NCBI RefSeq assembly: GCF_018141405.1
Contig: NZ_CP058648.1
Span: 2,309,001-2,373,000 of the forward strand
Length of the DNA: 64,000 nt
Source of the DNA: Serpentinicella alkaliphila
GTDB lineage: Bacteria > Bacillota > Clostridia > Peptostreptococcales > Natronincolaceae
Direction of reading: 5' to 3'
The first letter of the stretch is position 1. Every line of letters begins with the position of its first letter. The notes beneath the pieces were generated by a model. The model was not told the origin of the DNA, searched no databases, and saw only the letters and a program-made list of their open reading frames with translations. The position numbers were made by a program, and so were the translations under genes. This document shows, one piece after another, positions 38,868 to 48,434 of the stretch.

Positions 38868-38918
38868 TTGACTAATATAATAGAATGTAATATACTACAT
38901 TACATAAGTAATGTAGTA
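38868..38918 (+). promoter_or_regulatory. Promoter with GntR operator
   Basis: TTGACT (38868-38873), 17 bases, TATACT (38891-38896). A perfect 11-bp inverted repeat, TACTACATTAC-ATAA-GTAATGTAGTA (38893-38918), overlaps the -10 box and start of transcription. The regulator encoded directly downstream likely represses itself here. Confidence 0.75.
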
Positions 38919-38935
38919 TGTAGGAGGTGGATTTG

Positions 38936-39298
38936 GTGCAAATAAAATTCGATAGCGTTAAGCCTATATACGTTCAAATAGCTGAAGCTATTGAAGATGA
39001 GATAATTACTGGTAACCTTAAGGAAGGTCAGCAGTGCTACTCTCAGCTAATTATTTCAAGAGAATTGAACGTAAATCCAGCAACAGCTGCTAAAGGTATA
39101 AATCTCCTTGTCACTGAAGGAATATTACTAAAACAAAGAGGCCTAGCTATGATAGTAGCAAATGGTGCTAGAGAACAAATATTAGAAAAAAGAAAGACGG
39201 AGGGCTTTGATGCTTTGGGTAGGGAACTGGTTAATGAAGCTAAGAAGCTTGGCCTTAAATATGAACAGGTTATTGAAATAATTAAAAGATACTTTTAG
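38936..39298 (+). CDS. GntR-family regulator, YtrA subfamily
   Basis: 120 residues: an N-terminal winged helix (KPIYVQIAEAIEDEIITGNLKEG ... ISRELNVNPATAAKGINLL, in two pieces) and a short C-terminal helical tail of about 45 residues, the compact YtrA layout. Such regulators control adjacent ABC transporters and often respond to cell-envelope stress. GTG start eight bases after AGGAGG. The operator at 38893 and the ABC genes immediately downstream support this. Confidence 0.9.
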   Translation: MQIKFDSVKPIYVQIAEAIEDEIITGNLKEGQQCYSQLIISRELNVNPATAAKGINLLVTEGILLKQRGLAMIVANGAREQILEKRKTEGFDALGRELVNEAKKLGLKYEQVIEIIKRYF

Positions 39299-39320
39299 TT
39301 ATAGGAGAGGAGTGGGTAGG

Positions 39321-40223
39321 ATGACGGATTATGTAATTAATACTAAAGGTCTTATGAAGTCCTATGGAAGTAATTTAGCTATTAATAATATTTCAATTGA
39401 TATAAAAAAAGAAGGCATAATTGGTTTAATTGGAAGAAATGGTTCAGGTAAGACTACTTTTATGAGAATGTGTGCGGGACTACTTAATAAGACAGATGGT
39501 GATCTACAGGTTTTAGGTGGAAAACCTATGGACAATTTAGAAATAGTGGATAGACTTGTGTATACATATCATAATATGGCATATGACAATAACTTAAAGC
39601 TAATTGATATAATAAACTCATTTCAAATTATGTATAAGGGTTTTGATGTAAGTTTTGCATTGAAGCTATTAAAATATTTTGAATTAAATGAGAAACAAAA
39701 ATACAAATCACTATCACAAGGGATGGCAAGTGTTTTTAACTTTATCTGTGCAATTTCAACTAGAGCAGAATTGACAATGCTGGATGAACCTGTTCTAGGT
39801 ATGGATATAACTGTTAGACGTTCAGTATATGAAGTTCTTTTAAGAGATTATACTGAAAATCCTAGAACAATTATAATTTCAAGTCATTTACTATCAGAAC
39901 TAGAGGGAATTTTATCTGAAATTATATTAATTAATAAAGGGCAACTATTGCTTTATAAAGATATTGATGAAATGAAAGAGATAGCATATAGGGTTGATGG
40001 AAATGCAGACAGTATACTTAATTTTACTAGGGATAAGAAAGTTATATATTCTAGAACCGGTCTATTATATTCCTTTAGTATAGTATTTGGAAATCTCAAG
40101 GATGAAATGTCAATAGCTACCAAAAGCAACATAACACTCTCTACATTGAGGCCAGAGGATTTATGTATGTATCTGACACAAGAAAATAAAGAGGAGGAGC
40201 TTAAATGTTTATGGGAAGAATAG
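39321..40223 (+). CDS. ABC transporter ATP-binding protein
   Basis: 300 residues. Walker A GRNGSGKTT, Q-loop around LVYTYHN, signature LSQGMASVFNF (a divergent LSGGQ), Walker B LTMLDEPVLGMD and a switch histidine in SSHLLSELE. The C-terminal part is a regulatory extension. It pairs with the permease whose start overlaps its end. ATG 39321 preferred over GTG 39312, which touches the ribosome site. Confidence 0.92.
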   Translation: MTDYVINTKGLMKSYGSNLAINNISIDIKKEGIIGLIGRNGSGKTTFMRMCAGLLNKTDGDLQVLGGKPMDNLEIVDRLVYTYHNMAYDNNLKLIDIINSFQIMYKGFDVSFALKLLKYFELNEKQKYKSLSQGMASVFNFICAISTRAELTMLDEPVLGMDITVRRSVYEVLLRDYTENPRTIIISSHLLSELEGILSEIILINKGQLLLYKDIDEMKEIAYRVDGNADSILNFTRDKKVIYSRTGLLYSFSIVFGNLKDEMSIATKSNITLSTLRPEDLCMYLTQENKEEELKCLWEE

Positions 40224-41503
40224 ATATAGATAATACAATTAAGCTTACTAAAGTTAAATATATAGTCTTTAAAAGGAATATGCTTAGGGGATTAGTAATA
40301 GCTTTATTTTTGCTACTAGTAAACTCAATATTGTCCTTAAGTTTAGTATTTACTGAATCAAGAAATGTAAGCGCAATAAGTCTTCAAAATTTCTCATTTG
40401 CCTTTTTTCTAGCTGGTGTAATGTTATCATTATTTATGTCTATTTCATATAAAACAATCAATAAACAATATTCAATATTTCCACAAAATAATACTAGTAG
40501 ATTTTTATCATCACAACTAATTAATTACTCGTTTATACTATTTTTATCAATAGCATCACTTATTGCATATTTGTTTCAATATTTAGTTTTTAAAACTATT
40601 GCTACAAATTATAACAATGTATTTCTAGCATATAAGTTCAATTTTGAGTTTTTAATTGTGGGCTTTCTCGTGTTCATAATGTATTTGTCTCTTATTTCAG
40701 CAGTTATGACTTTTGTAGGTACACTATTTAGAAAACATGCTGTATATACTTTTGTAGTTTTAGGAGTGTTATTTTCTCTAATAATGTATAATGATATTTT
40801 AAAAGGGCTAGTTGCTAATGTTTTAGAGTTTATAATCTATGAAAATAGTCTATCTATATTCTTCATTAAAGGTGCAATAACTTGGTTCATATTAATGTTC
40901 TTATCTTTAGTAATAAATAAATATACTGAATTTTATAAGGAAGAAAAGACCTTCTCAAAAGCAGTAGTAATTGGAATAACATTAATTTTAATATTCACTA
41001 TATTTATAGTACCCCAAATGATAATTACAGATTATAGTTCAAATGTTAGAGTTACTGAGCATCATGAAAGTATTTATAAGCATAACAGTGTTGAAATAGA
41101 AGTTGATATTTCTCAAATAGAAGAAGGCTCTTTAATAGAAGTTTACACTAATAGCGAAGACAGTACTTATTACGCATATGTTGATGAGATGACAGAAGGA
41201 GAAAAGGGGAAGATAATAATTAGTGCTGTACTTCCTTTAAATCAGAAGGACGGGATAAACTTAATAGAGTTTACAGACCCTAAGGTGTTTGCTGAATTGA
41301 AAGAGAATAATTTATATATTAACTACCAATATAATGAGAATATAAAAGTTGTTTTTTTATCTCCATGGTTGGTTATGAATCAGTTTAATAGATATATAGG
41401 AGAGGGGATTTTTAAAGAAAATCCAGGTAGCTACTCATCAAGGGGAAGTGGGCATATGAGAATAATTCATCCAGATAATGTTAGGTGTATTGTGATTAAT
41501 TAA
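40205..41503 (+). CDS. ABC transporter permease
   Basis: 432 residues with about six to seven hydrophobic segments (for example ALFLLLVNSILSLSLVF near 35-51 and FVVLGVLFSLIMY near 180) and an extracytoplasmic C-terminal region of ~150 residues. No sequence-level family name can be assigned; it is defined by context. It starts 19 bases inside the ATPase gene after GGAGGAG. The set regulator-ATPase-permease is the arrangement of Ytr/bacitracin-type export or self-defence modules. A terminator follows. Confidence 0.8.
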   Translation: MFMGRIDIDNTIKLTKVKYIVFKRNMLRGLVIALFLLLVNSILSLSLVFTESRNVSAISLQNFSFAFFLAGVMLSLFMSISYKTINKQYSIFPQNNTSRFLSSQLINYSFILFLSIASLIAYLFQYLVFKTIATNYNNVFLAYKFNFEFLIVGFLVFIMYLSLISAVMTFVGTLFRKHAVYTFVVLGVLFSLIMYNDILKGLVANVLEFIIYENSLSIFFIKGAITWFILMFLSLVINKYTEFYKEEKTFSKAVVIGITLILIFTIFIVPQMIITDYSSNVRVTEHHESIYKHNSVEIEVDISQIEEGSLIEVYTNSEDSTYYAYVDEMTEGEKGKIIISAVLPLNQKDGINLIEFTDPKVFAELKENNLYINYQYNENIKVVFLSPWLVMNQFNRYIGEGIFKENPGSYSSRGSGHMRIIHPDNVRCIVIN

Positions 41504-41570
41504 TCTGATTTTTAAGAACTTTGAAAATGTATAAAGCAACAAGTATTTTTAAAATATAATACTTTAATTA

Positions 41571-41600
41571 AAATCCGGTAAGAAACTACCGGTTTTTTTT
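41571..41600 (+). terminator. Terminator of the YtrA-ABC operon
   Basis: CCGGTA / TACCGG stem with six-base loop followed by eight T. Confidence 0.85.
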
Positions 41601-41740
41601 GTTTAGTATCATAAATAGAAAAGTAGAACAATACTTATATAAATATACTACCTAAGAATAGATTGGAAAGAACAAAAAAACAATAGTAAAATTTATTATT
41701 CTTAATCAATGAATAACAAGTGATTAGGAGGGATTAACTG

Positions 41741-42037
41741 ATGGGGTATAAGAAAATTAGTGATCAGGATATTAGTTTTCTAAAAGTTATATGTGGTGAG
41801 AAACATGTGTTTATTAAAGAAAAAAATATTCATGAATTTGCCGGAGAAGATCTAACTAATGTAATCTTTATACCTGAAGTAGTAGTTGAGCCACGGACTT
41901 CAGAGGCGGTTTCAGATATTTTAAGGTATGCTTACGAAAATAATATATCTGTAACACCTAGATATAAAGGTAAGGGGCTTAGTTGGGGGATAATGATTAA
42001 TATGAGCAAGGTAAATATGAATAGAAGGGTTAGATAG
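41741..42037 (+). CDS. Short GlcD-like (FAD-binding type 4) N-terminal protein, paralogue 1
   Basis: 98 residues. It matches only the first ~100 residues of GlcD-type glycolate/lactate dehydrogenases: ISDQDISFLKVICGEKHVF, then VVVEPRTSEAVSDILRYAYENNISVTPR. The sequence then departs with KGKGLSWGIMINMSK, where the FAD-binding GxGTGLSGG motif would begin. There is no room for the rest of the enzyme. It has its own AGGAGG and its own terminator that includes the last codons, so it looks like a deliberate small gene or a stable remnant. A paralogue follows at 42130. Confidence 0.7.
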   Translation: MGYKKISDQDISFLKVICGEKHVFIKEKNIHEFAGEDLTNVIFIPEVVVEPRTSEAVSDILRYAYENNISVTPRYKGKGLSWGIMINMSKVNMNRRVR

Positions 42038-42055
42038 AAAAATCTAACCTTTTTG
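42025..42055 (+). terminator. Terminator overlapping end of mini-GlcD gene 1
   Basis: GGTTAGAT / ATCTAACC with a T-run; the stop codon lies in the stem. Confidence 0.8.
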
Positions 42056-42129
42056 TGTATTAGGTATATAAAAATAGCTTCAGATCTATTTTATATATAA
42101 AGAAAAAGATTGAATGGGGGATTGGGTGA

Positions 42130-42453
42130 ATGAACTACAAAAATATTACTGAACAGGATATTAATTTTTTAAAAGGAATTTGTGGTGAAAATAATGTATT
42201 CTTCGGGGAAAAAATAAATATCGATTTATTCCAAAAACAGCTTCCTAAAAATTTATTTATGCATAAAGTTATAGTCGAACCCAAGACAAATAAGGCTGTC
42301 TCAGATATTATAAAGTATGCCTGTGATAATAATATACCAATAAACCCTAGACAACTAAAGACAGGTGCAGTAGGTGGAATATATATTGATATGAACAACA
42401 TCAATAAGGGAATAGAGCTAGATGATGAAAAACTCAATCTATGGTTTAGATAG
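42130..42453 (+). CDS. Short GlcD-like (FAD-binding type 4) N-terminal protein, paralogue 2
   Basis: 107 residues, clearly paralogous to the preceding small gene: ITEQDINFLKGICGENNVFF aligns with its start and VIVEPKTNKAVSDIIKYACDNNIPINPR with its middle. The flavin-binding glycine run is replaced by QLKTGAVGGIYIDMNN. The tail GIELDDEKLNLWFR is not seen in the first copy. GGGGGAT precedes the ATG. Whether it binds FAD or has a new role cannot be told. Confidence 0.68.
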   Translation: MNYKNITEQDINFLKGICGENNVFFGEKINIDLFQKQLPKNLFMHKVIVEPKTNKAVSDIIKYACDNNIPINPRQLKTGAVGGIYIDMNNINKGIELDDEKLNLWFR

Positions 42454-42777
42454 TTTTTAAAAATTAAGCTTGATAATTAGCTATAGTATAAACTAATATA
42501 ATATTCGGAGTTAGAGCACTTCTAAAACAATATATGAGTCCAGGGATACGAATAATTGCAAAATTTAATAAAGAGAAATATAAGCCGACACCATGTGCCG
42601 GTTTTTCTTATGTTTTTTTATATATATTTTATAAGATTTTTTTATTTATACTTAAATATTGTGATATGGGTCACAGAGCAAATGGGTATAATTAAATAAA
42701 CTTATATATAACAAGAGTTAAATGATTTGCATACCTATTAATGTTATTGTGTAATATTAGGGAGGAATGGTTGAGTT
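42454..42777. other. Intergenic region with terminator, otherwise unassigned
   Basis: 324 bases before the DUF438 gene. A hairpin GCCGACACCATGTGCCGG followed by TTTTTC (42582-42608) probably terminates the mini-GlcD gene. No other gene or known RNA was recognised. Confidence 0.5.
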
Positions 42778-44544
42778 ATGAAGAAAAATATTAAGTATAT
42801 TACAATTGATGGTAGGGGAGAGCATGAAAGCTTTAAGGATTGTATAACTAAGGCAATAAAAGATTTAGGTTCAGAGGAAGGAATACATATAATTAAAGAC
42901 TTTGAACCATCTCCAATGTATAAAATGATGGAAGAAAAGGGTTTTGATAAGTATATAAATAAAGTAAGTGATACGGAATATCATGTATACTTTACTCCTA
43001 AGGATTCAATAGAAAAAATTAAAATGGGTGAATTTTTAGATTTAGATGATAAAAAAATTGAAAAAATCATGAAAATCAAACTAAATTACTTAAGGGGAAG
43101 TATCTCTTTAGAGACTGCTAAAAGTCAAATGAAAGAGTCCTTTGATAAAGTTACTGCACAGGAGTTTGCAATTTGTGAACAATATCTACAGCAGTATGGA
43201 ATAACAGATGAAGAGTTAGCAGAAAGAATGGACGAAATATTAGAGATTTTTGATGGTATATTAGTAAGTAATAAAATAGAATTACCTTTAGGTCATCCAG
43301 TTAGAACATATCTTGATGAAGTTGAAGCTATAAGAGCAGTGCTGGAAGAAATGAGAAAGTTAAAAGATAAGAAATTTATTAAAAATCAATGGGATGAACT
43401 TTACGAAAAACTAAGTGAAATTAAAATACACTTTTCTAGAAAGCAAAATCAATTGTACCCAGCTCTGGAAGAGAAGGGATTCGATAAACCTTCTAAGGTA
43501 ATGTGGACTTTAGAAAATAATATTAAAGACATAATTAGAAGGGCTAAAGACTTTTTAGAAAAGAACCAGGATAAGGAGTTTATAAATCTGCAAGATGATG
43601 TTATTGAAATGGTCGAAGATATGATGGTAAAGGAAGTTGAAATACTTTATCCCACTTCGATTGATCTTCTCTCCAATGAAGATTTCGTTAAAATGAGAAT
43701 AGGCGATGACGAAATTGGTTATTGTTTAATCCCTGCTCCAATACCATTTGGAATTGAAGAGGATAAAACAGACAAGATATTTTTAAATAATGAGTTGCTA
43801 AAGGACTTAGCGAATGTTCTACATAAACATGGTGTACTTGAAAACACTGGCAGAGGAGAAGTTTTGGATGTTAGCCAAGGCAAATTAACTTTGGAGCAAA
43901 TAAATCTAATATTTAAACATTTACAAGTTGACCTATCCTATGTAGATGAAAATGAAATAGTTAAATTTTATAGTGACACAAAACATAGGGTATTTCCAAG
44001 AAGTGCAGGTGTAATTGGAAGAAAAGTTCAAAACTGCCATCCTAGGGAAAGTGTCCATACAGTAGAGGAAATTATTGAGGCCTTTAGATCTGGAGAACAA
44101 GATATGGCTGAGTTTTGGTTAGAGGTTGGTGGAAAGTTTATTTATATAATTTACAATGCTGTAAGGGATGAAAAGGGCAAATTCAGAGGAGTACTAGAAA
44201 TGATGCAGGATGTAACCCGTATTAGAAGTTTGGAAGGAAGTCAAAGATTGCTAACATGGGAGAATAAAAAGAATAATGATGATGGACCGGTTGAGGAAAA
44301 TAAGGACGAGTTAAATCCTTATGGTATAACTAAAGATACTGTAATCGGTGAACTAATTAAGAAATATCCATTTATTAAAGAGTATATGTTTAATTTATCA
44401 CCAAAATATAGCAAACTTAAAAACCCAGTTATATTCAGAACTATGTCGTCGATTGCAACGATTGAAATGATAAGTGAAAAAGGTGGATTTGAAGTTCATG
44501 AGTTAATCAGAATAATTACTGAAGAAATAAATAATAGTCTATAA
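42778..44544 (+). CDS. DUF438/hemerythrin/PAS multi-domain protein
   Basis: 588 residues. In order: DUF2249-like start (YITIDGRGEHESFKDCI, ~1-75), DUF438 (~80-150), hemerythrin-like HHE domain with iron-ligand candidates in LGHPVRTYLDEVE and IKIHFSRKQNQLYPALEEKG (~165-300), a PAS domain (~360-485; PRSAGVIGRKVQNCHP and EMMQDVTRIRSLEG), and a C-terminal DUF1858 (GITKDTVIGELIKKYPFIKEY, ~515-588). A soluble oxygen, nitric oxide or redox sensor is likely from the domains. GGGAGG precedes the ATG. Confidence 0.88.
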   Translation: MKKNIKYITIDGRGEHESFKDCITKAIKDLGSEEGIHIIKDFEPSPMYKMMEEKGFDKYINKVSDTEYHVYFTPKDSIEKIKMGEFLDLDDKKIEKIMKIKLNYLRGSISLETAKSQMKESFDKVTAQEFAICEQYLQQYGITDEELAERMDEILEIFDGILVSNKIELPLGHPVRTYLDEVEAIRAVLEEMRKLKDKKFIKNQWDELYEKLSEIKIHFSRKQNQLYPALEEKGFDKPSKVMWTLENNIKDIIRRAKDFLEKNQDKEFINLQDDVIEMVEDMMVKEVEILYPTSIDLLSNEDFVKMRIGDDEIGYCLIPAPIPFGIEEDKTDKIFLNNELLKDLANVLHKHGVLENTGRGEVLDVSQGKLTLEQINLIFKHLQVDLSYVDENEIVKFYSDTKHRVFPRSAGVIGRKVQNCHPRESVHTVEEIIEAFRSGEQDMAEFWLEVGGKFIYIIYNAVRDEKGKFRGVLEMMQDVTRIRSLEGSQRLLTWENKKNNDDGPVEENKDELNPYGITKDTVIGELIKKYPFIKEYMFNLSPKYSKLKNPVIFRTMSSIATIEMISEKGGFEVHELIRIITEEINNSL

Positions 44545-44550
44545 TTCTTG

Positions 44551-44576
44551 CTCCCTCAATTTTTTTTGAGGGAGTA
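44551..44576 (+). terminator. DUF438 gene terminator
   Basis: CTCCCTCAA / TTGAGGGAG with a T-rich loop. Confidence 0.75.
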
Positions 44577-44689
44577 TTTAAATTAGATATTTGTTAATAA
44601 CTATAATTCTTTCTAATATCCTAATCTGGTATAATATACATATAATAATAAGTTTTTAGTGCTCATATATGTTCTAGGAGGAATGAAAT

Positions 44690-45568
44690 TTGAGGTTTAA
44701 AAAGGCTATTACAATACTTGTTTTAATAATAACTGTACTATCAACTATAGCAGCATTAGTAGGTGTTTTTTCAAACAATACTAGTGAAATATCAGAATTT
44801 AAATCTATTCATGGAGAGCAAGTGGAAATCTATGGCAAAGGAATATATAAGAATGACTCAATAGCAATCGTTGCCCAAGGAAGAGCACAGGATGTAGTAA
44901 CCTTAGTATTAGGTATTCCAATATTATTAATATCCCTAGGTATGTATAGAAAAAAATCATTGAAAGGTAAGCTATTATTAACTGGTACTCTAGCCTTCTT
45001 TTTATATACTTATGTCTCTTATACTTTTCTATGGATGTATAATTCTTTTTTTCTAATCTATGTAATAATTATGTCAGCTAGCTTCTTTGCTTTTACTTTA
45101 TGTATGATGTCCTTTGATTTAGACCAATTAAGAAATTCTTTTAATACAAAGCTTCCAATTAAAACTTTAGCAATATTTCAGATTGTAATCGGATTATTTT
45201 TGGCCTTTAATTGGTTAGGAATGATTTTACCTGCAGTAATTAATAACTCAGTTCCTTTAATTATAGAACATTATACTGCTTTAGTTATACAAGGTTTAGA
45301 TTTAGGATTTATATTTCCTGTATCTATACTATCAGCGGTTCTCCTATTAAAAAGGAACCCATATGGTTATCTTTTATCATCTATAGTAATTATAAAGGGT
45401 ATTACTTTAGGAACATCGGTAACAGCAATGGTTATAGGACAATTATTAGCGGGAGTAAAACTAAATATAGCTGAAATAGTTATGTTTCCATTATTATCTA
45501 TAGGTACGATATATCTATTCTTTATTCTTTTAAATAATATTTCAGAGCCTCTGCAAAAAAACATCTAA
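44690..45568 (+). CDS. Hypothetical polytopic membrane protein
   Basis: 292 residues, about eight hydrophobic segments, one large extracytoplasmic loop after the first helix (~30-70). No family recognised with certainty. Start is TTG 44690, nine bases after AGGAGG; an ATG seven bases earlier is in another frame and stops at once. It stands alone between two terminators and faces the Cys-Ala protein gene. Confidence 0.7.
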   Translation: MRFKKAITILVLIITVLSTIAALVGVFSNNTSEISEFKSIHGEQVEIYGKGIYKNDSIAIVAQGRAQDVVTLVLGIPILLISLGMYRKKSLKGKLLLTGTLAFFLYTYVSYTFLWMYNSFFLIYVIIMSASFFAFTLCMMSFDLDQLRNSFNTKLPIKTLAIFQIVIGLFLAFNWLGMILPAVINNSVPLIIEHYTALVIQGLDLGFIFPVSILSAVLLLKRNPYGYLLSSIVIIKGITLGTSVTAMVIGQLLAGVKLNIAEIVMFPLLSIGTIYLFFILLNNISEPLQKNI

Positions 45569-45634
45569 AATATATGATAATGCTAAAATAGGATCTAAGT
45601 TAAATAAATGGAAACCATAATATAAATTAACAGA

Positions 45635-45660
45635 AGAGACTCCAAAATGGAGTCTCTATT
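45635..45660. terminator. Bidirectional terminator
   Basis: AGAGACTCC / GGAGTCTCT with an AAAAT loop between convergent genes. Confidence 0.8.
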
Positions 45661-46349
45661 ACTTACTATTATTCTTTATTAACCAATGTAGAACTTGGTA
45701 TCCCCGTTCGGAACAGCCTACACGACCACCAACGGCGCAAGCACAGGCACAAGCACAGGCGCAGGCGCATCCCCCTGTTCCACCTCGATGAAGAGAACTA
45801 CTTCCAGCAATAAAAGCTCCACCTCTATACCCGCCACCATATCTTCCTGAATTATAATTATTAGGGCCGGAGGGTTTAATGAGGATGAATAGAATAATTA
45901 CTATAACTAATATAAATATAGCAGTAATAATAAAACTGCCAATAGAAGTATTATTCTTTAAACTATTTAGCTCAGGAAATGAATCACTTTTATAAATAAC
46001 AGTAACAATGTCAGCTTTTTGATTTGTTCTCATATTTTTTGTTATCCAGGATACCTCAGTATGAGCTGTTTCTGAAGGTTGAACCTTAAAGTCTATAGGG
46101 GAAATGTTTTCAGTATTTAAAATAACTTTAAGCTCATTTATTACTGCAAAATCGAACCACCCAGGTCTAAACTGTAGTGATACAGTATCGTCTCCAGCCT
46201 TATATAACATGGAACGTTGATTGATAGTAAAGCTGAAATTAAATCTATCTCCTTGCTTTGGTAATCTATGAAAGTCCAGTTGAACTTGTGATGTTGCTGA
46301 TTTCAATTCCTTCCCATTAGATATTAATGAAGAAGGGGAATATTCTAAA

Positions 46350-46443
46350 AGAGTAAAATCACTATTTGCTACACCTATTTGTAAATATTGAATGTTAGGT
46401 GGGAAATCTGTCGTAGCCTCATAGTCAAATTCATAGCTTATAT
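46350..46443. repeat. 94-bp direct repeat, left copy (IS target duplication)
   Basis: Same as 48341-48434. Coding sequence of the Cys-Ala protein. Confidence 0.93.
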
Positions 46444-48340
46444 CCTGAGTTTATAGGTTCAAAAACTAAAAAGATGATAAAACACTTGAATTTCAGGTGT
46501 TTTTTTATTGGAAATTTTGGAAATAATTGTTGTGTACTTCGATGTACTGTGATATAATAAAAGAGGGTGATTTTATGTTTATTAGAGTGACTAAGAGTCC
46601 TACAGCTAAGTATAAAAAAGTATATCTTGTTGAAGGCTACCGTGACGAAAATGGTAAATCTAAACAAAGAATTATTAAATGCTATGGCAATCTTGAAGAA
46701 TTAGAGGCTAATGATCCGGATATTCTACAAAAGCTAAAAGATTCTGCTAAATTGATAACTAAAAACCAAGTAAATCTAACATTGAACCTTAGTGATAGTA
46801 ACGATGATATGGAAATTGATAAGAACTATGGCTACTTTTTTCTTGAAAGACTCTATAATGAGCTTAGTTTGCCTCAGTTTTTTAAATCACAAATGCGTAA
46901 AAGAAAGCATGTTTTTGACTTGAATGAAGTTTTTCAATTGCTTCTATATGGAAGAATTCTGAAACCTGCTAGTAAAAAATCAACATTTGAAAATAAAGAT
47001 GAGTATTTCGAATCTTTTAAAGTAACTATAAATTCTATTTACGAGTCTCTCTCTCTAATGAAGGATATTAAAGAAGACCTACAACAACATCTTCATGAGC
47101 AAGTTTCACAGATCCACGGTAGAGATACTTCACTTGTTTTCTTTGATGTAACTAACTATTACTTTGAATCAGACTTAGAAAATAATCTTAAAAAAGTTGG
47201 TATCTCTAAACAAAAAAGAACAACGCCAATCGTACAAATGAGTCTAGCAATTGATAGAGCAGGCCTACCTGTTGGGTATGATCTTTTTCTGGTAATACCC
47301 ATGATAGTACAATGCTTATTCCTGCCTTAAAGAATATGAAAAATAGATATGCTCTTGAGAGAGTAATTCTAACAGCAGACAAAGCTCTAAATAGTGGTAA
47401 AAACCTAGCTTTTCTTGTAGAAAACAATGATGGTTACATAGTTTCACAAAAGGTAAGAGGTGCCTCTAAGACATTTATAAAAGAAATTCTTAAAGATGAA
47501 GGCTACGTTTATAACTCTACTAAAACTTTTAAGATTAAATCTTTCTTCAGGGAAAGAAAAACTAATAACGAAAATGGTGAGGAAATTACACTCAAAGAAA
47601 AAGTTGTATCTTTCTGGGCTGCTGATTATGATGCTAGAGAAAAACACAAAAGAGAAAAATTAGAAGAAAAAAATTCAAGAGTATCTTGAAAATCCTTCGA
47701 AATATAAAGCTTCTAATCGTTATGGTGTAAAAAAGTATTTAAAAGAAATAGAGATAGATACTTATACAGGTGAAGTGGAAGATAAAAAAACGCTCTTAGA
47801 GTTTGAAGCTGCTAAGTACGAAAGAGATGTGGCCTTAGATGGGTATTATGCTCTTGTTACCAGTGAGCTTGAAATGCCTGATGAAGAAATAATTGAAAGG
47901 TATAGAGGTCTTTGGAAGATAGAAGAATCTTTTAAAGTTTTAAAGTCAGATTTAGAAGGTCGTCCTGTCTATGTTCGAAGAGAGGATAGAATAGAAGGAC
48001 ATTTTCTTATTTGTTTCGTAGCATTATTAATTTCGAGAATTCTAGAGAATAAACTCAAAAACAAATACTCTATTAAACGAATACAAGAGTCTCTTAGAAA
48101 TGCAACGTGTAGATTTATTACCAATGGAATCTACTCACTTAATAAACAAGATGAAATTTATAGAGATATCGAAAAATTATTTGGTGTTTCTCTAAATTAC
48201 AGAAATATAAGAATCGAGCAAATTCGTTCTTATAGGAAAGAAATAGTTCACAACATAAAAAAATAAAAACAAATCAGCTATGACCTAGTATTTTTAAGGT
48301 GTTTAGCTGATTTTTTGTTCTTGCAACCTATAAACTCAGG
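46444..48340 (+). mobile_element. IS1634-type insertion sequence (element C)
   Basis: 1897 bp with the same 16-bp terminal inverted repeats as element B and roughly 99 percent identity to it by eye (scattered single changes such as A/G at 46475 region and GTC/CTG near 47806). It is inserted in, and opposite in strand to, the Cys-Ala membrane protein gene, with a 94-bp target duplication. Confidence 0.93.
46575..48266 (+). pseudogene. IS1634-family transposase, two compensating frameshifts
   Basis: Same 563-residue transposase as in element B, with different damage. A T-run is five long at 47284-47288 where element B has six, shifting frame after VGYDLF. Later an A-run (47667-47673) has one extra base. 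Between these the catalytic ILTADKALNSG and the block read correctly in the second frame, and the end (163 residues with YRGLWKIEESFKVLK) in a third. VRGASK is intact here where element B has a stop. Real decay or homopolymer sequencing error are both possible. Confidence 0.92.
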
Positions 48341-48434
48341 AGAGTAAAATCACTATTTGCTACACCTATTTGTAAATATTGAATGTTAGGTGGGAAATCT
48401 GTCGTAGCCTCATAGTCAAATTCATAGCTTATAT
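48341..48434. repeat. 94-bp direct repeat, right copy (IS target duplication)
   Basis: Matches 46350-46443, directly right of element C. Confidence 0.93.

Noticed and set aside
45734-45769. Simple GC microsatellite
   Set aside because: Codons vary irregularly while the Cys-Ala alternation is exact, so it is a protein-level repeat.
46431-46667. Minus-strand ORF at the element C left end (and its copy near 21400-21918)
   Set aside because: Antisense to the transposase start and IS end; repeated only because the IS is repeated.
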